In this document: positions 6,654-13,025 of the stretch, in pieces
Layout: every line of letters begins with the position of its first letter
Numbering within the stretch: position 1 is the first letter of the stretch
Origin: RAM1 sp040376925
GTDB taxonomy: Bacteria > Pseudomonadota > Gammaproteobacteria > Burkholderiales > Burkholderiaceae_C
Reading direction: 5' to 3'
Length of the DNA: 13,025 bases
NCBI GenBank assembly: GCA_040376925.1
Contig: JBEIPU010000120.1
Span: 1 to 13,025 of the forward strand
The notes under the pieces: model-generated
The model's database searches: none
What the model was told of the DNA's origin: nothing
The model's input: the letters and a program-made list of their open reading frames with translations, nothing else
Position numbers and translations under genes: made by a program

Positions 6654-7886
6654 TCAGGTCAATGTCACGCGGGCAAACTTGCGCTTGCCCACCTGCACGA
6701 CGTAGGTGCCTGCGTCCAGCTTCAGGCCCTTGTCGCTGACCACGCTGGAGTCCACGCGCACGCCGCCGCCTTCAATCAGGCGGCTGGCTTCGCTGGTGGA
6801 CGGCGCCAGGCCCGCGGCCTTCAGCAGCGCGCCAATGCCCAGGGGCGCGCCGGCCAGCGGCACGTCCGGGATGTCATCCGGCACACCGCCCTTGCTGCGG
6901 TTGATGAAGTCCTGCTCGGCCACATCGGCCGCCGCGGCGCTGTGAAAGCGCGCGGTGATTTCCTTGGCCAGCATGACCTTGGCGTCCTTGGGGTTGCGCC
7001 CGCCTTCGACCTCGGCCTTGAGCGCGGCGATATCGGCCTCGCTGCGAAACGACAGCAGCGTGTACCAGCGCCACATCAGCGTGTCGCTGATGGACAGCAC
7101 CTTGGCAAACATGGTGTTGGCGTCCTCGGTCACACCGATGTAGTTGTTCTTGCTCTTGGACATCTTGTCCACGCCGTCCAGGCCTTCGAGCAGCGGCATG
7201 GTCAGGATGCACTGCGGCTCCTGGCCGTATTCCTGCTGCAGGTGGCGGCCCATGAGCAGGTTGAACTTCTGGTCGGTGCCGCCCAGCTCCAGGTCGCTCT
7301 TGAGCGCCACGCTGTCATAGCCCTGCATCAGCGGGTACAGGAATTCATGGATGGAGATCGACGTGCCGGCGCTGAAGCGGTCATGGAAGTCGTTGCGCTC
7401 CATCATGCGCGCCACGGTGTAGCGCGACGCCAGCTGGATCAGGCCACGCGCACCCAGCGGGTCGCTCCATTCGCTGTTGTAGCGCAGCTCGGTTTTCGCG
7501 GGATCCAGGATCTTCTCGGCCTGGGCGCGGTAGGTTTCGGCGTTGGCCTTGATCTGCTCGGCCGTCAGCGGCGGTCGGGTGGTGTTGCGCCCCGACGGGT
7601 CGCCGATCATGGAGGTGAAGTCACCGATCAGGAAGATCACGGTGTGGCCCAGGTCCTGCAGCTGGCGCATCTTGTTCAGCACCACGGTGTGGCCGATGTG
7701 GATGTCTGGCGCTGTCGGGTCCAGCCCCAGCTTGATGCGCAGCGGCACCCCGGTGGCCTCGGCGCGGGCGAGCTTTTTCACCCAGTCGTCCTGTGGAATC
7801 AGCTCCTCGCAGCCGCGCAGCGTCACCGCCAGCGCCTCACGGACGCGGTCGGTCACCGGGAAATTTGTAACAGGAGCTTGATTCAT
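6654..7886 (-). CDS. tyrS: Tyrosyl-tRNA synthetase
   Basis: Class I aminoacyl-tRNA synthetase charging tRNA-Tyr with tyrosine (ATP-dependent), cytoplasmic and essential. The 410-aa product has the HIGH motif (DIHIGHTVV, 61-69), tyrosine-binding region with YDSVALKSDLELGGTDQKFN (190-209), the KMSKS loop (DKMSKSKNNYIG, 240-251), and a C-terminal S4 RNA-binding domain (about 345-410, ASRLIEGGGVRVD...). The KMSKS form, rather than KFGKT as in E. coli TyrS, places it in the TyrRZ-like subgroup. Length is normal and no residue is missing. The start ATG at 7886 has only a purine-rich GAAAAAA upstream. The gene is divergent from the M23 peptidase gene with a 176-bp shared promoter region. Confidence 0.98.
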   Translation of the reverse strand: MNQAPVTNFPVTDRVREALAVTLRGCEELIPQDDWVKKLARAEATGVPLRIKLGLDPTAPDIHIGHTVVLNKMRQLQDLGHTVIFLIGDFTSMIGDPSGRNTTRPPLTAEQIKANAETYRAQAEKILDPAKTELRYNSEWSDPLGARGLIQLASRYTVARMMERNDFHDRFSAGTSISIHEFLYPLMQGYDSVALKSDLELGGTDQKFNLLMGRHLQQEYGQEPQCILTMPLLEGLDGVDKMSKSKNNYIGVTEDANTMFAKVLSISDTLMWRWYTLLSFRSEADIAALKAEVEGGRNPKDAKVMLAKEITARFHSAAAADVAEQDFINRSKGGVPDDIPDVPLAGAPLGIGALLKAAGLAPSTSEASRLIEGGGVRVDSSVVSDKGLKLDAGTYVVQVGKRKFARVTLT

Positions 7887-8062
7887 AAGGGTTTTTTCAG
7901 ATGTCCGCGGGGGCGGGCTGGCTATACTGCGTTCAAACGACTGAGCCGGATTTTAATTGGCGCAGTTTTTGCAAATCGTCTGTCAGACATCGGCGATATG
8001 TAACGTAGGGAACCATCCTGTCGCGGGGTGGGACTTATCGGCTCTTTCTGGGGACTCATCTT
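7887..8062. promoter_or_regulatory. Divergent promoter region between tyrS and the M23 peptidase gene
   Basis: An AT-richer 176-bp gap that must hold promoters for both genes. On the + strand TATACT (7923-7928) is a good -10 match (five of six), though without a clear -35; it would give a leader of about 130 nt. TTGCAA (7969-7974) is self-complementary and could serve as a -35 in either direction but has no well-spaced -10. GTCTG-T-CAGAC (7978-7988) is a short perfect palindrome. GGGGA at 8050-8054 is the ribosome site for the TTG start at 8063. No riboswitch or T-box structure was recognised. Confidence 0.4.
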
Positions 8063-9415
8063 TTGAATAACGGTCTGACCGCCGCCATGGACATGTTGTT
8101 GTCCCGTGCAGCCCACACAATCGCGCACCACCCGAAGCACGTCACCGCCCTGGTAGCTGCCTTGATGCTGGGCGGCGGCGGCGGCGCCTATGCCGTGGCC
8201 TCGCTGGCACCCGATGCCGCCGACCTGCCCGTGCGCCAGATCGTCGAGTCTGTCGAGACCCTGCCCCTGCAGGCGCAGGCCGACCTGCTGGACGCGCACA
8301 GCTTCAAGCTGTTCCGCTCGGACATCACCCGCTCCACCGACACCGCGGAGGCACTGCTGCAGCGCCTGGGCATCAGCGACCCGGCAGCGGCCGGCTTCCT
8401 GCGCAACGATGCAAACTTCCGCAACAGCCTGCTGGGCCGCGCCGGGCGCACCGTCACCGCCGAGGCCAGTGACAACAACGAGCTGCTGCGCCTGAGCGCG
8501 CGCTGGGCGCCGGAAGACGACGGCCAGTTCACCCGCCTGGTCATCGAGAAAACCCCTCAGGGCCTGGCCTCGCGGCTTGAAAAGGCCCCCCTCGCCGCCA
8601 CCAGCCGGCTGGGCAGCGGCACCATCAAGTCGTCGCTGTTCGCCGCCACCGACGAAGCCCGCATCCCCGACGCCGTGGCGGTGCAGGTGGCCGAGATTTT
8701 CTCGGGCGACATCGACTTTCACCGCGCGCTGCGCAAAGGCGACCGCTTCAGCGTGGTGTACGAATCGCTGGAGGCTGATGGCGAGCCGCTGCGCACCGGC
8801 CGGGTGCTGTCGGCCGAGTTCATCAACAACGGCAAGAGCTACCAGGCCATGTGGTTCCAGGAGCCGGGCAGCAAGGGCGGCTACTACACACTGGACGGCC
8901 AGAGCCTGCGCCGCGCCTACCTGGCGTCGCCCATGGAGTTTTCGCGCGTGACCAGCGGCTTCAAGATGCGCTTTCACCCCATCCTGCAGAAGTGGCGCGC
9001 CCACCTGGGCGTGGACTACGCCGCCCCCACAGGCACGCCGGTGCGCAGCGTGGGCGATGGCGTGGTCGAATTTGCCGGCGTGCAAAACGGCTTTGGCAAC
9101 GTGGTGTTCGTGCAGCACCGCAACCAGCACGTGACCGTTTACGCCCACCTGAGCCGCATCAATGTGCGCCGGGGCCAGACGGTGAGCCAGGGCCAGAACA
9201 TCGGTGCCGTGGGCGCCACGGGCTGGGCCACCGGGCCGCACCTGCACTTTGAGTTCCGCGTGGGCGGCCAGCACCAGGACCCGATGACCATCGCCAAACA
9301 GAGCGAGTCCGTACCCGTGTCGGCCGCGGCCAAGCCGCTGTTTGACAAGATGGCCATGGGCGTGCGCCTGCAGCTGTCGGCAGCGGGCTCCATCCAGCAG
9401 GCCAGCGCCCAGTAA
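8063..9415 (+). CDS. M23-family peptidoglycan DD-endopeptidase, membrane-anchored
   Basis: Zinc metallopeptidase of 450 aa, MepM/NlpD-like, expected to cut peptidoglycan cross-links or peptides from the periplasmic face. The N-terminus has one membrane segment (about 28-47, VTALVAALMLGGGGGAYAVA); a mixed region (about 50-290) resembles the OapA/LysM-like and CsgG-type linker seen in MepM homologues. The M23 domain (about 310-412) has the full zinc/catalytic set: HxxxD (H314, D318 in HLGVDYAAP), H362 in YAHL, and HxH (H393, H395 in GPHLHFEF), so it should be active, unlike NlpD/EnvC activators. The start codon is TTG at 8063, chosen because GGGGA lies 8 nt upstream; the ATG at 8087 in the same frame has no ribosome site but would keep the membrane anchor. 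anmK follows after 17 bp, so they are probably co-transcribed. Confidence 0.93.
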   Translation: MNNGLTAAMDMLLSRAAHTIAHHPKHVTALVAALMLGGGGGAYAVASLAPDAADLPVRQIVESVETLPLQAQADLLDAHSFKLFRSDITRSTDTAEALLQRLGISDPAAAGFLRNDANFRNSLLGRAGRTVTAEASDNNELLRLSARWAPEDDGQFTRLVIEKTPQGLASRLEKAPLAATSRLGSGTIKSSLFAATDEARIPDAVAVQVAEIFSGDIDFHRALRKGDRFSVVYESLEADGEPLRTGRVLSAEFINNGKSYQAMWFQEPGSKGGYYTLDGQSLRRAYLASPMEFSRVTSGFKMRFHPILQKWRAHLGVDYAAPTGTPVRSVGDGVVEFAGVQNGFGNVVFVQHRNQHVTVYAHLSRINVRRGQTVSQGQNIGAVGATGWATGPHLHFEFRVGGQHQDPMTIAKQSESVPVSAAAKPLFDKMAMGVRLQLSAAGSIQQASAQ

Positions 9416-9432
9416 GGCGATCGCAGCGCGGC

Positions 9433-10542
9433 ATGGCTGAGCTGTACATCGGCCTCATGTCGGGCACCTCGCTCGACGGCGTGGACGGTGTGCTGGCTGA
9501 TTTTTCCACGTTACCGCTGCGCGTTTGCGCGCACGCGTCCACGGCGTTTTCGGCCGACTTCCGCTCGCAACTGCTGGCGCTGAATTCCAGCGGGGCCGAT
9601 GAAATCCATCGCTCGGCTGCGGCCGCCCACACCCTGGTAACAACCTATGCCGCCGTGGTGGCCGAACTGCTGGCCACCGCCGGTGTGCAAGCCGGCCAGG
9701 TGCACGCCATCGGCGCCCATGGTCAGACGGTGCGCCACCAGCCCCGCGCCTTCGGCGGCACCGGCTACACCACCCAGATCAACAACCCGGCCCTGCTGGC
9801 CGAGCTGACCGGCATTGACGTGGTGGCCGACTTTCGCAGCCGCGACGTGGCCGCGGGCGGCCAGGGCGCGCCGCTGGCGCCGTTTTTCCACCAGGCGCAG
9901 TTCAGCCGGGCCGGCATGACCGTGGGGGTGCTCAACCTGGGCGGCATCTCCAACCTGACGCTGCTGCGCGCAGACGGCACCATGACCGGCTTTGACTGCG
10001 GCCCGGCCAATGCGCTGATGGACGGCTGGTGCGAGCAGTACACGGGCCGCCCGTATGACGACGGCGGCGCCTGGGCGGCGTCTGGCACCGTGCAGCCCGG
10101 GCTGCTGGCCCGCCTGCTGGCACACCCCTATTTCACTCAGGAGCCGCCCAAAAGCACGGGGCGCGACCTGTTCAACCGCGCCTGGCTGGACGCGGCATTG
10201 GCGTCACAGGGCACACCGGCAGCGGCGGACGTGCAGGCCACCCTGGCCGAACTCACCGCCCAAAGCTGCGCGGCCGAGCTGCTGCGCCATGGGCCGACGG
10301 CGGCGGAGCTGGTGGTGTGTGGCGGGGGCGCGTTCAACACCCACCTGATGCAGCGCCTGGCGGCCCTGCTGCCCGGTGTGGCGGTGCTGTCCAGCGCGCA
10401 GCGTGGCCTGCCCCCGCAGCAGGTGGAAGGCGCCGCCTTTGCATGGCTGGCACGCAAGGCCGTGCTGCGCGAAAAGCTGGCCCTGCAAAGCACAACGGGC
10501 GCCCAGGGCGCCCGTGTGTTGGGGTGTGTGTACCCCGCTTGA
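9433..10542 (+). CDS. anmK: Anhydro-N-acetylmuramic acid kinase
   Basis: Cell-wall recycling enzyme: phosphorylates and hydrates 1,6-anhydro-MurNAc, released from peptidoglycan turnover, to MurNAc-6-phosphate in the cytoplasm (ATP-dependent). The 369-aa product matches the family length. It shows the N-terminal ATP-binding GLMSGTSLDGVDGVL (7-21), IGAHGQTVRHQP (93-104), TTQINNPALLAELTGIDVVADFRSRDVAAGGQGAPLAPFFH region (113-153), GVLNLGGISNLT (165-176), GFDCGPANALMD (186-197, catalytic Asp at D188) and GGGAFNTHLM (297-306). ATG 9433 has no strong Shine-Dalgarno; translation may be coupled to the upstream peptidase, 17 bp away. Pairing with an M23 endopeptidase fits: one cuts wall, the other salvages its sugars. 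It is convergent with erpA, 9 bp between stops. Confidence 0.98.
   Translation: MAELYIGLMSGTSLDGVDGVLADFSTLPLRVCAHASTAFSADFRSQLLALNSSGADEIHRSAAAAHTLVTTYAAVVAELLATAGVQAGQVHAIGAHGQTVRHQPRAFGGTGYTTQINNPALLAELTGIDVVADFRSRDVAAGGQGAPLAPFFHQAQFSRAGMTVGVLNLGGISNLTLLRADGTMTGFDCGPANALMDGWCEQYTGRPYDDGGAWAASGTVQPGLLARLLAHPYFTQEPPKSTGRDLFNRAWLDAALASQGTPAAADVQATLAELTAQSCAAELLRHGPTAAELVVCGGGAFNTHLMQRLAALLPGVAVLSSAQRGLPPQQVEGAAFAWLARKAVLREKLALQSTTGAQGARVLGCVYPA
10491..10518. terminator. GC-rich hairpin at the anmK end, possible terminator for erpA transcripts
   Basis: ACGGGCGCCC (10495-10504) and GGGCGCCCGT (10506-10515) form a perfect 10-bp inverted repeat around one base, extendable by three pairs across a one-base bulge (CAC 10491-10493 / GTG 10516-10518). 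It lies within the last codons of anmK. Read on the - strand it comes 34 nt after the erpA stop and is followed by a T-rich stretch (TTGTGCTTTGC), so it may end erpA mRNA. On the + strand it has no T-tract. Confidence 0.5.
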
Positions 10543-10551
10543 TTGCTCAGT

Positions 10552-10917
10552 TCAGGTCGAGAAGCTGGAGCCGCAGCCGCAGGTGCTGGTGGCGTTCGGG
10601 TTCTTGATGACAAACTGCGCGCCCTGCAGGTCTTCCTTGTAGTCGATCTCGGCGCCCACCAGGTACTGGTAGCTCATGGCATCGATCAGCAGGGACACAC
10701 CGTTCTTGGTCATGACGGTGTCATCTTCGTTGGTGATCTCGTCAAACGTGAAGCCATACTGGAAGCCGGAGCAGCCGCCGCCTTGCACGAACACGCGCAG
10801 CTTCAGCTCGGGGTTGCCTTCTTCGGCGATCAGGTCGGCCACCTTGGCTGCGGCGCTGTCGGTGAAGACCAGCGGCAGGGGCATTTCAGTCTGGATGTTT
10901 TCGGCTACGGCGCTCAT
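10552..10917 (-). CDS. erpA: Iron-sulfur cluster insertion protein ErpA
   Basis: A-type Fe-S carrier (121 aa) delivering clusters to apoproteins such as IspG and respiratory enzymes. The HesB/IscA fold is intact with the three conserved cysteines: C49 in GGGCSGFQYGF, and C113 and C115 in TCGCGSSF at the C-terminus. The motif VFTDSAAAKVADLIAEEGNPELKLRVFV precedes it as usual. Start ATG at 10917 has GGAG about 8 nt upstream. The HGxxGTSF-like ending and 121-aa length separate it from IscA (about 107 aa). It is last in the leftward group after bactofilin, 64 bp away; no clear promoter is visible in that gap, where only a 5-bp hairpin (10934-10947) is seen. Confidence 0.97.
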   Translation of the reverse strand: MSAVAENIQTEMPLPLVFTDSAAAKVADLIAEEGNPELKLRVFVQGGGCSGFQYGFTFDEITNEDDTVMTKNGVSLLIDAMSYQYLVGAEIDYKEDLQGAQFVIKNPNATSTCGCGSSFST

Positions 10918-10981
10918 GGGACTACTCCGGTGAACCCTTCAGAGGGTCACAAATAGTACTGCTTTTCTGTCGGGAATTGCG

Positions 10982-11377
10982 TCAGAAGTTATTTGCCGCC
11001 AATTTGAGTAGGGGCTTTTCATCCGCGCCCGCCGTGGGGCGCAGCTGGCCGGCAATGACCGCGCCCTGGTGCATTTCAAGCGCCTTGTAGTACACGTCGC
11101 CCTCAATTCGGGCCTTGGGCTGCAGTTCCAGCAGTTCCCGGGTATGGACCGGCCCGCGTACCGTGCCATTGATGATGACGTGGTCGGCGTGGATTTCACC
11201 CTCGACCGTGGCGCTTTCGGAAATGACCAGGATGCTGGGGCTGTCGGAATTGGCCCGGATGTCGCCGACCAGTTCGCCATCGACGCGAAGCCCGTCGGTG
11301 AACTGGAAGTTGCCCTCAATGCGGCTGCCCTGGGCGATCAGGCTTTTGATCGGCGGTTGTGCCTTTTTGCCAAACAT
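10982..11377 (-). CDS. Bactofilin family cytoskeletal protein
   Basis: Self-assembling beta-helical filament protein of 131 aa (bactofilin, formerly DUF583; BacA/CcmA type) that polymerises at the inner face of the membrane and localises cell-wall enzymes. After a short N-terminal tail (MFGKKAQPPIKSLIAQ) the central domain (about 17-115) shows the regular short beta repeats: IEGNFQFTDGLRVDGELVGDI, LVISESATVEGEIHADHVIINGTVRGPV, ARIEGDVYYKALEMHQGAVIAGQL. The C-terminal tail is short. Start ATG at 11377 has AGGGG about 9 nt upstream. It follows the DUF6776-like gene by 24 bp and is probably co-transcribed with it. In other bacteria bactofilins work with M23 peptidases; an M23 gene sits about 1.6 kb away on the other strand here. 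Confidence 0.93.
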   Translation of the reverse strand: MFGKKAQPPIKSLIAQGSRIEGNFQFTDGLRVDGELVGDIRANSDSPSILVISESATVEGEIHADHVIINGTVRGPVHTRELLELQPKARIEGDVYYKALEMHQGAVIAGQLRPTAGADEKPLLKLAANNF

Positions 11378-11401
11378 GGTGTGTACCCCTCAACGACGGT
11401 C

Positions 11402-12109
11402 TTACAGTTTTATGCTTTGCACGGCACGTGTTGCCGTGCCTTCCACCAGCCTGGCGGAGACGTTTTTTACCACGGCCTGGGGGGGCAAGTCGACAATTCC
11501 TTCAATGCGGCGGTACTGGCGGAACTGCAGGGCCTGCGGGCCGCCGGGCAGCGCCATCGTCCAGGGCTTGCCGTTTTCAAGGCCGCTCAAGGTCAGCTCG
11601 ATCTGGCCCTTGAATTCAGGCGCGTTCTTCACGGGCTGCAGCACCAGCACCTGCCATTTGAGCTGGCGCTCACCAACCACCTCGGCATACAGGCCGCGGA
11701 TGGACACGCCGTCCTGCCCCGTGGACGGGATCAGCTTCTCGAAAAAGCCCAGGTCGTCACGCAGGGCGCGGTTGTCGGCCTCGAGCACGCGCACCTGCGC
11801 GGCCATCTTCTCCTGCGCGGCCCGTTCGGCCGTCAGCAGGCTGCCCGAGGTGTTGGCGATCGACTGCGCCTTGTCGCGCTCCTCGCGCAGCCGTGCGGCC
11901 TCGGCGCGCAGCTGCACCAGCTCTTCCTTGCCGCTGGTGTCCAGCCCCGCGATGTTCTTGCCGAACTCAAACGCCCACAGCGCCACGGCGCCGCAAAAGC
12001 CCAGCACGATGGCCATGACCAACCAGCGGAATGGCCAGGGCATGGCGCTGCGCACGGCCATGCGCGGGGCGCTGATGGTCAGTCGGCGGCGAAGCAGGCG
12101 AAAGCGCAT
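11402..12109 (-). CDS. Single-pass membrane coiled-coil protein (DUF6776-like)
   Basis: Protein of 235 aa resembling the DUF6776 family found next to bactofilin in betaproteobacteria; function unestablished. A basic N-terminus (MRFRLLRRRLTISAPRMAVR) precedes one membrane segment (about 27-46, FRWLVMAIVLGFCGAVALWAF), so the rest should face the periplasm. Residues about 60-125 form a likely coiled coil (EELVQLRAEAARLREERDKA, then ALRDDLGFFEKLIP). The C-terminal domain (about 130-235) is beta-rich (YAEVVGERQLKWQVLVLQP, GQIELTLSGLENGKPWTMALP, QYRRIEGIVDLPP), a layout reminiscent of PilO-type or FtsB/L-like anchors. No ribosome site is obvious for ATG 12109; M17 is an alternative start. Being cotranscribed with bactofilin, it may tether that filament to the wall side; this is inference. 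Confidence 0.75.
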   Translation of the reverse strand: MRFRLLRRRLTISAPRMAVRSAMPWPFRWLVMAIVLGFCGAVALWAFEFGKNIAGLDTSGKEELVQLRAEAARLREERDKAQSIANTSGSLLTAERAAQEKMAAQVRVLEADNRALRDDLGFFEKLIPSTGQDGVSIRGLYAEVVGERQLKWQVLVLQPVKNAPEFKGQIELTLSGLENGKPWTMALPGGPQALQFRQYRRIEGIVDLPPQAVVKNVSARLVEGTATRAVQSIKL

Positions 12110-12151
12110 GTCTGGATGTAGCGGCTAAGGGAGGGCGAAGGGTGCCACAAA

Positions 12152-12191
12152 CAACAAAGCCGCAGCAAGCTTTACTTGTGCGGCTTTGTTG
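12152..12191 (-). terminator. Rho-independent-type terminator after rpsI
   Basis: CAACAAAGCCGCA (12152-12164) and TGCGGCTTTGTTG (12179-12191) form a perfect 13-bp stem; inside it, CAAG/CTTG (12166-12169 / 12175-12178) pairs after a one-base bulge, leaving a 5-nt loop. On the - strand it begins 32 nt after the rpsI stop and is followed by TTTGTGG, a short T-tract. It should end the rplM-rpsI message before the DUF6776-like gene. Confidence 0.8.
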
Positions 12192-12222
12192 CGGCTGTAA
12201 GGGCCGGTGCAGTAGCGGCGGA

Positions 12223-12615
12223 TTAGCGCTTGCTGAACTGCTTGCGGCGGCGTGCAGAGTGCAGGCCGACCTTTTTACGCTCGACTTCGCGGGCGTCACG
12301 GGTCACGAAGCCAGCCTGGCTCAGGGCCGGCTTGAGCGACGCGTCGTAGTCGATCAGGGCGCGCGTGATGCCGTGGCGGGTGGCGCCGGCCTGGCCGGAC
12401 TCACCACCACCGTGCACGTTGACCTGGATGTCGAAGGTTTCGGCATGGTTGGTCAGCATGAGCGGCTGCTTGGCGATCATGATGGACGTCTCGCGGCCGA
12501 AATAGGCCTGGATGTCCTTGCCGTTCACCGTGATCTTGCCGGTGCCTTTTTTCAGAAACACGCGGGCGACGCTGGATTTGCGACGGCCGGTGCCATTGTT
12601 CCATTCACCGATCAT
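12223..12615 (-). CDS. rpsI: 30S ribosomal protein S9
   Basis: Small-subunit ribosomal protein uS9 (130 aa); its C-terminal tail reaches the P-site tRNA. Family features are complete: GTGRRKSSVARVFLKKGTGKITVNGKDI (8-35), YFGRET, FDIQVNVHGGGESGQAGATRHGI (about 61-83), ALIDYD, FVTRDAREVERKKVGLHSARRRKQFSKR ending in the invariant SKR. Start ATG at 12615 has GGGAG about 8 nt upstream and overlaps the rplM stop (ATGA), the normal rplM-rpsI coupling. Nothing unusual. Confidence 0.99.
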   Translation of the reverse strand: MIGEWNNGTGRRKSSVARVFLKKGTGKITVNGKDIQAYFGRETSIMIAKQPLMLTNHAETFDIQVNVHGGGESGQAGATRHGITRALIDYDASLKPALSQAGFVTRDAREVERKKVGLHSARRRKQFSKR

Positions 12616-13025
12616 GCGCGTGCTCCCATCTGGGCATCAGGAAGTTCCAGCACTTTGGGTTGCTGGGCGGTGTGGGGGTGCTCTGCGCCGCCGTACACCT
12701 TGAGTTTCTTGATCATGGCGTAACCGAGCGGGCCCTTGGGCAGCATGCCCTTGACGGCCTTTTCCAGCGCGCGGCCGGGGTGCTTGGCTTGCATGTCGCG
12801 GAAGTTGGTGGCACTGATGCCGCCCGGATAACCGGAATGGCGGTAGTACACCTTGTCATTGTTCTTGGTGCCCGTCACACGGATCTGGGCTGCGTTGATG
12901 ATGACGATGAAGTCACCGGTATCGACGTGAGGCGTGTAAATGGCCTTGTGTTTGCCGCGCAAACGGAGAGCAACTTCGCTGGCTACTCGTCCGAGGACCT
13001 TGTCGGTCGCGTCAATCACAAACCA
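12612..13025 (-). CDS. rplM: 50S ribosomal protein L13, N-terminus beyond window
   Basis: Large-subunit ribosomal protein uL13, an early assembly protein binding 23S rRNA. The visible 137 residues begin mid-gene with WFVIDATDKVLGRVASEVAL and contain the signatures YTPHVDTGDFIVIINA, KVYYRHSGYPGG, GRALEKAVKGMLPKGPLG and LKVYGGAEHPHTAQQPK. About five to ten N-terminal residues lie outside the window. The gene overlaps rpsI by 4 bp. The true start is not visible; the ATT that codes the isoleucine of VIDA is not a start. Confidence 0.98.
   Translation of the reverse strand, partial: WFVIDATDKVLGRVASEVALRLRGKHKAIYTPHVDTGDFIVIINAAQIRVTGTKNNDKVYYRHSGYPGGISATNFRDMQAKHPGRALEKAVKGMLPKGPLGYAMIKKLKVYGGAEHPHTAQQPKVLELPDAQMGARA

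Noticed and set aside
6671..6690. Inverted repeat GGGCAA-N8-TTGCCC near the tyrS 3' end as a terminator
   Set aside because: Short stem inside coding sequence with no T-tract on either strand.
6942..9274. Long frames 6942-8003 (+) over tyrS and 7922-9274 (-) over the M23 gene
   Set aside because: They overlap strongly supported genes, span their shared promoter region and have no domain signatures.
11069..12128. Two overlapping + strand frames opposite bactofilin and the membrane protein
   Set aside because: Shadow translation; the - strand products have clear bactofilin repeats, a membrane segment and a coiled coil.
1..13025. CRISPR arrays, insertion sequences, tRNA or prophage genes
   Set aside because: No regularly spaced direct repeats, transposase or integrase motifs, or cloverleaf sequences were seen by eye.

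Overview
The window looks like chromosomal DNA of a GC-rich betaproteobacterium, most likely Burkholderiales/Comamonadaceae (Acidovorax-like). This rests on the high GC content, codon use, protein style, and the housekeeping block tyrS - M23 peptidase - anmK - erpA - bactofilin - rpsI - rplM. No database search was possible, so the taxon is an inference. I see no mobile element, CRISPR array, tRNA or rRNA, and no gene-free stretch longer than 300 bases.

Left part (1-4334): a cation diffusion facilitator transporter, cut off by the window edge, is read leftward. Diverging from it by only 34 bp is a two-component system: a membrane sensor histidine kinase overlapping (ATGA) a FixJ/NarL-type response regulator. 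Right after the regulator come two exported proteins in the same direction: a GlcG/HbpS-like (haem-degrading/haem-binding fold) protein and a periplasmic ankyrin-repeat protein. The gap between regulator and HbpS-like gene carries two CGTA-N4-TACG palindromes, 22 bp apart, just upstream of a possible -10. This is the best candidate in the window for a little-described system: a kinase/regulator pair that may control, and possibly sense through, a secreted haem/redox protein, recalling the SenS-SenR-HbpS arrangement of Streptomyces.

Middle (4399-6642): an AraC-family regulator with an unusual small insertion in its second helix-turn-helix, then a Tat-like secreted LivK-type substrate-binding protein with no permease or ATPase genes beside it.

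Right part (6654-13025): tyrS (leftward) is divergent from an M23 peptidoglycan endopeptidase that is followed by anmK (anhydro-MurNAc kinase). anmK converges on a leftward group reading rplM - rpsI - (hairpin terminator) - DUF6776-like membrane coiled-coil protein - bactofilin - erpA. The M23 peptidase, AnmK and bactofilin lie within a few kb and plausibly belong to one cell-wall shaping/recycling theme; ErpA (Fe-S delivery), ribosomal proteins L13/S9 and TyrS are housekeeping.
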